Positions 59,164 to 64,000 of a stretch of 64,000 nucleotides of DNA are shown here, piece after piece; position 1 is the stretch's first letter, and the number at the start of each line of letters is the position of its first letter. The notes under the pieces were generated by a model. The model had not been told where the DNA came from. It made no database searches and was given only the letters and a program-made list of their open reading frames with translations. Source of the DNA: CAXRDE01 sp964229355 (GTDB taxonomy: Bacteria > Cyanobacteriota > Sericytochromatia > UBA7694); the NCBI GenBank assembly GCA_964229355.1, contig CAXRDE010000019.1, forward strand, positions 62,001 to 126,000. Direction: 5' to 3'. A program made the translations under genes and the position numbers.

Positions 59164-59958
59164 ATGTCAGAACAAGAAGAATCTCTCGTGCTTTACACGG
59201 TCAAAGAAAAGGCCGCCTGGTTAACCATTAACCGTCCTCATCGTCTCAATGCCTTAAACATTCCGACCCTCAAATCACTGGTCAAACACCTTGAGCGCGC
59301 CAATGAAGATCCAGCGGTCCGCGCGATTGTAATCACCGGTGAAGGTACCAAAGCTTTTTGTGCCGGTGCTGACATCGATAGCTTTTATAATGAGAGCCAG
59401 GGATCCATTAGCGAGCACGAATTTCGCGAGCAATTGCTGGCCTTGTTTAGTACTCTCATGCAGTTAAACAAACCCACCATTGCCCGCGTCAACGGCTATG
59501 CCTTAGGCGGAGGCTTCGGCCTGGCCATGGGTTGCGATTTGGTGGTGACCACCAGCAGCGCCCAGTTTGGCACCCCTGAAGTCAATATCGGACTGTTTCC
59601 GATGATGATCATGCCCGTATTGCAGCGCAGCATTGGCCGTAAAAAATTGCTCGAAATGATGTACACCGGCGACAAAATCCGCGGCGATGAAGCCCTGGAG
59701 TTGGGCATGGTAAACTATGCCGTCAGCATAGACCAGTTGGATCAAACCGTGAACGAATTGCTGCGCAAGATGACATCCAAAAGCCAAATGATTTATAAAT
59801 TGGGTCGCGAAGCCTTTTACACCATGGCCGATCAATCTTTGCCCGAAGCTCTGGATTATCTCAAAGGCATGCTGTCAAAGAATCTACACACCGCAGACGC
59901 CAAAGAAGGACTCCAGGCCTTTTTAGAAAAGCGCAAACCCGAATGGACTGACCAATAA
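59164..59958 (+). CDS. Crotonase-superfamily enzyme (enoyl-CoA hydratase/isomerase-like)
   Basis: A 264-residue crotonase-fold protein starting at the ATG at 59164 (GGAG site; an earlier in-frame ATG has none). TINRPHRLNALNIPTLKSLV begins the fold, GTKAFCAGADIDSF is the first oxyanion-hole stretch, and ARVNGYALGGGFGLAMGCDL is the second. FGTPEVNIGLFPMMIM holds one catalytic Glu. In true hydratases the GGG loop carries a second Glu (GGGCELAM-like); here that position is Gly (GGGFGLAM). It may therefore be an isomerase or another reaction type rather than a hydratase. Confidence 0.85.
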   Translation: MSEQEESLVLYTVKEKAAWLTINRPHRLNALNIPTLKSLVKHLERANEDPAVRAIVITGEGTKAFCAGADIDSFYNESQGSISEHEFREQLLALFSTLMQLNKPTIARVNGYALGGGFGLAMGCDLVVTTSSAQFGTPEVNIGLFPMMIMPVLQRSIGRKKLLEMMYTGDKIRGDEALELGMVNYAVSIDQLDQTVNELLRKMTSKSQMIYKLGREAFYTMADQSLPEALDYLKGMLSKNLHTADAKEGLQAFLEKRKPEWTDQ

Positions 59959-59979
59959 CCCCCACAGAGAGGAAAGTGT

Positions 59980-61557
59980 ATGAGCCAGGATAGACGTCCC
60001 GCCCGCTCGCTGCGTCAAAACGGCGAAAGCAAATACTACCGCGACTGGAGTAGCGCTGAACAACAGCTGCAGCCCCACCCAGCGGGCGAGACGGACCCTG
60101 AACTGGATCAAATCATTTCTCAGGGCCCCCAGGACATGCAAATGGTGGATGTCCTGGATGAGGCCGAGAGTGCTGCACCCTCGCTTCCCGCCGCTGAATT
60201 AAACCCTCAACACGTGCCCGAAATGGCTCCTCTGAAAGTGATTGTTCCCGAAAAGCCTCCGGAACTGCAAAAAGAAGCGCCTGCGGAAAAACCCAAAGTC
60301 ACTCGTATGGATCGCACCAAACTCCAGCGGGCCAGACGCTATAGCGAACTCAAAGCCGAAGAAGAAAAAAAGCGTAGGGAAGAGGAAGCGGCAGCAGAAG
60401 CAGCCCGTCTGGAGGCCAGCAAGCAGGCCCCACCTGCCCAATCTGCAAAAACCCGCGCGCTCCCCCAAAACCACACCACCCAATTGCAAAGCAATATGCA
60501 GAGTGTCAACGAGAAACTTGACGAGACCAAAGAAAACGTCAAAAACACCGCTGAGGCTCTGTCCCAAAACATTCGCGAAATCACCGATAAAATCACCGTT
60601 AAAGTGGTAGGCAGTATTCAAAGTGTGAGTAAAGGCCTGAACCGGTGGATCAACAAACTGGGCAAGGACGAGCCCGTCCAGCGAGAAACCGATTTTGAAG
60701 ATGCACCCCTGGCCCCCACAGAGCCGTCTTCAACCCCAGCTCAGCCGGCAGCTCCAGCCGCTCCGCCACCCCCCAAAGATCCCCTGTCTCATATTCCTCG
60801 GGTGCCAGAGGTACTTTACGCCGACCTCATGAAGGAAAACGTCTTCTTTTTAGACTTTAACAAAAGTCCTTTGATCGACAGCCCTGAAAATCTGCGCAAC
60901 TATACCGGGGACGCCTTACAGGAGGCCTTTGTAGAAGGGGCCTTGCAAGATATTCGTCGCTGTGTGAAATTGGTGCGTGATCTTCCGGATCCCCAGGAGG
61001 GCCCGTATGCGGGAATGCCTGTGGCGTATATTTTTAAACATGTCACCCAAAACGATCTGTACTTTTTTATGCATTACGTACTTTCTAAACCCGGGCCCTT
61101 TGCCAAAAAGACCTTTAAAATCTCTGAGGCCTTCGGTACCTGGATCTTAAAACGTTCAGCCATTACCGTGGTAGCGGAGCCCTTCCCCGACGTGCCTCCG
61201 TTGAACTACCTGCCTTTGTATAAACAAAACGTCCGCTTTGTCACCCGCGAGCGCAAAGCGCTGGTGCTGGCCAGCAATAAAACCCCGGAGGCCTTCGAAA
61301 GCGAGTTTTTACAGCGCGGCCTTGAAGATATTCGCAATTGTGTGCCTTTGGTGGAAAACTTCCCACCCACCGATACAGGCCCTTATAAACAGAGGCCCTT
61401 ACGTCAGATTTTTCGCTATGTGCAAGAGCGAGACATCTACTTTTTCTTACACTATGTGCAAGCCAACCCTGACGTATTTCAGGGCCAAAACTTTAAGTTT
61501 GCAGAAGCCTTTGCCAGCTGGATTTTAAAACGCTCCCACGAAACCAGGCTGCCTTAA
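59980..61557 (+). CDS. Unknown protein with duplicated C-terminal domain
   Basis: A 525-residue protein of no known family. Residues 1-100 are polar and low-complexity, with a basic opening (RRPARSLRQNGESKYYRDW). Residues about 100-240 are Lys/Glu-rich helix, probably coiled coil. A Pro/Ala linker follows. Two copies of a domain of about 115 residues are then found (about 275-395 and 405-520). Both share the pattern EAF/ESEF...L.DIR.CV.LV...P, then GPY....[VL].[QY]IF+.V...D.YFF.HYV...P. Both end in AF.[TS]WILKRS. GAGAGGAAAG precedes the ATG. Confidence 0.75.
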   Translation: MSQDRRPARSLRQNGESKYYRDWSSAEQQLQPHPAGETDPELDQIISQGPQDMQMVDVLDEAESAAPSLPAAELNPQHVPEMAPLKVIVPEKPPELQKEAPAEKPKVTRMDRTKLQRARRYSELKAEEEKKRREEEAAAEAARLEASKQAPPAQSAKTRALPQNHTTQLQSNMQSVNEKLDETKENVKNTAEALSQNIREITDKITVKVVGSIQSVSKGLNRWINKLGKDEPVQRETDFEDAPLAPTEPSSTPAQPAAPAAPPPPKDPLSHIPRVPEVLYADLMKENVFFLDFNKSPLIDSPENLRNYTGDALQEAFVEGALQDIRRCVKLVRDLPDPQEGPYAGMPVAYIFKHVTQNDLYFFMHYVLSKPGPFAKKTFKISEAFGTWILKRSAITVVAEPFPDVPPLNYLPLYKQNVRFVTRERKALVLASNKTPEAFESEFLQRGLEDIRNCVPLVENFPPTDTGPYKQRPLRQIFRYVQERDIYFFLHYVQANPDVFQGQNFKFAEAFASWILKRSHETRLP

Positions 61558-61563
61558 GCCCCT

Positions 61564-62823
61564 CTAAATTAAAGAGAATCCCAGAAAAATTGCACTGGCC
61601 GCCAATCCCGTAATGGCACAGAGCAACGCTGTGTAGGGCAAGAGCTGTGAGGCCTTAACCCCTGTCATGGCCAAAAGGGGCAAAGCCCCAAAAGGCTGAA
61701 TGAGATTGGTCCAGGCATCTCCCCAGGAAAAAGCAATCACGGTCTGAGGTAGCGATGCACCCAGTTTTTGGGCAACAGGAACGATCACCGGCGCCTGCAC
61801 CGCCCACTGACCACCCCCACTGGGAACCACCAAATTGAGAAGACCCGCTGCCCAAAATACGCCGTTTAAAAAGAGATAGGGCGGCGTCCAGGCCAGCAGC
61901 ATTTCAGCAAGCCAGACCGCCAGGCCACTGTCTCGCATCATCGCCATAATCGCCCCATATAAAGGAAACTGAATCACAATGCCCGCTGTAGCAGATATAC
62001 CCGAAACCACAGCGTCTTGAAAACGTCCATAGTGCCCGTGTAAACACAGGGCCAGGGCAAACAAAAGCACAATTAGCGCATTGAGGTCAAACCCCTGCCA
62101 ACCCATGACAAAAGCAAGGGTACTCAAAGACAGCAGCACAAGCCCCAACACCAACGTGTAATCCCAACCCGCCGCTGACGAATGAGGCACCTCCTCAAAG
62201 GGCACTTCAGCAGCCAGAGGTACGGTATTGGGTAAAAAGCGCACACAGATCATGGCTGAAAGGGTTACGCCGATCAACAAGGCCAGATTTAAAGGTGAGA
62301 GCAAAGTCTGCTGCACGGGAATAACCCCAATCACGGCTTCCCAGGGATGTCCGGCAGTGGCCACCACCAGAGGAGCCGAGCCGCTCCAACCCCCATGCCA
62401 CACAATAAACCCTGCATAAGCTGCAGCGGCATAACGCAGACGAGCGGGTTCTTCTTGCTGTGCCAGACGGGCAGCCAGAAGACCACCGGCCACCAGCCCC
62501 AGGCCCCAGTGCAACCAGCTTAAAAAGGCACTCACAAAGACCAAACCCATCGCAGGATGGCGCATACGGCTCAGGATGCTTAAAAGCCAATGTAAAGGTT
62601 TTTGAACCCCCCGTGACATGGCCAGCACATGCCCCAGCAAGAGCATGAGCACCATTTGCATGGCAAAGCCCTGAAGTTCGCTAAAGCCCTTTAACCAGGA
62701 CTGAGAAAGCGCCGCAGCGGATACGGGCATGAAAAGCAGGGCTGACAGGGCCACCAGAAGATTCAGGCCGCAGGCCAGGGCAAAGGGCTCAAAGAGACGC
62801 TGACGCATCTGTCCCTTACTCAA
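61564..62823 (-). CDS. atoE: Short-chain fatty acid transporter (AtoE family)
   Basis: A 419-residue inner-membrane protein with about 12 hydrophobic helices and no soluble domain. The pattern GFAMQMVLMLLLGHVLAMS, the later YAGFIVWHGGWSGSAPLVVA and VVPSGGGQWAVQAPVIVPVA are typical of the AtoE short-chain fatty acid transporters. It would import acetoacetate, butyrate or similar acids. The start overlaps the end of the upstream hybrid kinase gene by 8 bp. The convergent unknown gene ends 6 bp away. Confidence 0.9.
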   Translation of the reverse strand: MSKGQMRQRLFEPFALACGLNLLVALSALLFMPVSAAALSQSWLKGFSELQGFAMQMVLMLLLGHVLAMSRGVQKPLHWLLSILSRMRHPAMGLVFVSAFLSWLHWGLGLVAGGLLAARLAQQEEPARLRYAAAAYAGFIVWHGGWSGSAPLVVATAGHPWEAVIGVIPVQQTLLSPLNLALLIGVTLSAMICVRFLPNTVPLAAEVPFEEVPHSSAAGWDYTLVLGLVLLSLSTLAFVMGWQGFDLNALIVLLFALALCLHGHYGRFQDAVVSGISATAGIVIQFPLYGAIMAMMRDSGLAVWLAEMLLAWTPPYLFLNGVFWAAGLLNLVVPSGGGQWAVQAPVIVPVAQKLGASLPQTVIAFSWGDAWTNLIQPFGALPLLAMTGVKASQLLPYTALLCAITGLAASAIFLGFSLI

Positions 62824-64000
62824 TCACCAGTTCAACATTGTCCAGATAGATCTGCAAATCGAGAATCAACTGTTGAATCGCATCCACAGCCTCTTCGCCC
62901 GCTGCCTGTTCAAGGGACTTGCCCAATTCGGCAATGTGTTCAAAACCGTAGATGGCACCGGTGCCTTTCATGCTTTTGCCTAAAACCCGTATGCTATCGA
63001 ATTTTTGATCGGCTAAGGCACGCTTGAGTTTATCTACATCTTGACGGCGTTTATTTAAGAAGTCAGGGGCCAGGCTTGCCATATCAGAGCTAATGGTCAC
63101 CTGCACGCGAACGGGGGCCTCCGCAAGGGCAACCGCCTCAGCGGCAGGTGCCACAGAAGGGGTAAGGGCACTGAGAATATCGTCAGGAATCCCCACTGCA
63201 GCAGTTGCCGGAGCGGGGGGCGTCTCCGGGGCGACTTCCGCTAAAGGCAAGGCAATATTCTGAGCGCGACTGCGGGCCTGTAACATTACCTGGTCAATGG
63301 CCGTCTTTTGAAAAGGCGTTTTAATCAGCGCATCAAAATCACGCAGGGCGTCCTCTCCTGAGTCATACGTTCCTTCACTATCTAAGGCCACCAGGAACAC
63401 TGAACGTTTTTGTTGGCTTTGTTCAGACAAACGAATAGCAGCCGCCGCAGCCTGGCCGCTCATCATAGGAGCCTGAAGTGACATCAAAATCAGATCAAAG
63501 GACTGTTCTTTCACAAGGTCTAAGGCTTTACGGCCGTTATCTACCATGCGCATTTCAATAGACTGTCCGGCAATCAATTGCTGAAGCGCTAAGGCATTAT
63601 CCACATCACTTTCTACCAGCAATAAACGCAGCGGAATGCTCATATCGAGGGTGCCTATTGTTGCTGGTTCATCAGGGGTAGCAACCGCAGGAGCCGACGC
63701 TTCTGGAGCTGCTGGGGTGGGTTCAACGTCTTCTTCAATCAGGGTAAAGGCGGGGGCTTCTGGGGTTGCAGACGCCGGGGCTGCATCAACACCAGCAGAC
63801 GCAGGGGCGGTATTGGCAAGCAGGTCATCACTGGCCACTTGCGACGCTGAGCTGACCAGGGCCAGATGCTGTTTCAAGCGCTCAAGAGACAACTCAGGTA
63901 AATCTTCTGGCGCCTGTTCGGTCAGCGATAGCGGAAGGGTCACCACAAAGCTGGTGCCTTTGCCTTCGACGGTATTAAAACGAATTTCACCTTTCAGACG
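62816..64000 (-). CDS. Hybrid histidine kinase, C-terminal part: degenerate REC and HPt
   Basis: The frame is open to the window edge, so the N-terminus lies outside. The first visible residues GEIRFNTVEGKGTSFVVTLP are the end of a HATPase domain. An Ala/Pro-rich linker follows. A receiver-like domain comes next, with LLLVESDVDN and FDLILMSLQAPMMSG; the phospho-Asp position is Ser. A second linker leads to an HPt-like domain with IRVLGKSMKGTGAIYGF; the phospho-His position is Lys. Phosphotransfer through either domain is therefore unlikely. They may serve as protein-binding modules. Confidence 0.88.
   Translation of the reverse strand, partial: RLKGEIRFNTVEGKGTSFVVTLPLSLTEQAPEDLPELSLERLKQHLALVSSASQVASDDLLANTAPASAGVDAAPASATPEAPAFTLIEEDVEPTPAAPEASAPAVATPDEPATIGTLDMSIPLRLLLVESDVDNALALQQLIAGQSIEMRMVDNGRKALDLVKEQSFDLILMSLQAPMMSGQAAAAAIRLSEQSQQKRSVFLVALDSEGTYDSGEDALRDFDALIKTPFQKTAIDQVMLQARSRAQNIALPLAEVAPETPPAPATAAVGIPDDILSALTPSVAPAAEAVALAEAPVRVQVTISSDMASLAPDFLNKRRQDVDKLKRALADQKFDSIRVLGKSMKGTGAIYGFEHIAELGKSLEQAAGEEAVDAIQQLILDLQIYLDNVELVIE

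Noticed and set aside
1..64000. CRISPR arrays, tRNA and rRNA genes, phage genes
   Set aside because: No regularly spaced repeats, no tRNA or rRNA-like sequence, and no phage structural or integrase gene were seen in the spacers I read.

Overview
The window looks like chromosome from a Gram-negative-type bacterium related to the non-photosynthetic Cyanobacteriota (Melainabacteria, Sericytochromatia or Blackallbacteria-like lineages). The best lineage marker is NusB at 47235-47972: it carries the long helical insertion of cyanobacterial NusB and is followed directly by ftsY. Wza- and LptA/OstA-like proteins imply an outer membrane. No photosynthesis gene, rRNA or tRNA was seen. The placement is inference from remembered family features, not a phylogeny.

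Layout. 1-6162: a K+ channel fragment, a CPA2/Kef antiporter, an OstA-like protein, an SPFH protein, a Crp/Fnr regulator and a lipoprotein. 6087-36794: a large exopolysaccharide (EPS) locus. It holds seven glycosyltransferase genes (one a GT4-GT26 fusion), an initiating phosphoglycosyltransferase, Wzx, Wzy/ligase, a Wza-like exporter, a chain-length protein with a dead kinase domain, a two-component system, a 1002-residue hybrid kinase, a STAS protein, a LruC-domain surface protein and its lipoprotein neighbour. Its end is a cassette of a sugar epimerase, two ATP-grasp proteins and a 2OG-Fe(II) dioxygenase. 36778-45653: a PadR/DUF2214 pair with twin operators, an epimerase, a sulfurtransferase, a cysteine synthase family enzyme, a UvrD/PcrA helicase and a phospholipase D-like protein. 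45654-46736: a scar with a REP-like palindrome, a DDE transposase relic, an AT-rich acetyltransferase gene and IS-like debris. 46770-50628: gtrA-nusB-ftsY-DUF445 operon. 50754-64000: housekeeping and hypothetical genes, including a B12-dependent ribonucleotide reductase, TatC, an rRNA methyltransferase, a VWA-TPR fusion, a crotonase-fold enzyme, a protein with a duplicated unknown domain, an AtoE-type transporter and a hybrid kinase whose receiver and HPt domains both lack their phospho-acceptor residues.

The most interesting signal is a shared promoter/operator in the EPS locus. Six promoter arms, one pair divergent, carry an 18-bp palindrome (consensus TGTCAGAA-N2-TTCTGACA), then exactly 17 bp, then CTGATAG or a one-base variant. 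Together they precede every main EPS transcription unit except the epimerase/ATP-grasp cassette. One copy is embedded in the last codons of the wzy gene. This looks like a dedicated EPS regulon. The LuxR-type response regulator encoded inside the locus is the leading candidate to bind the palindrome.
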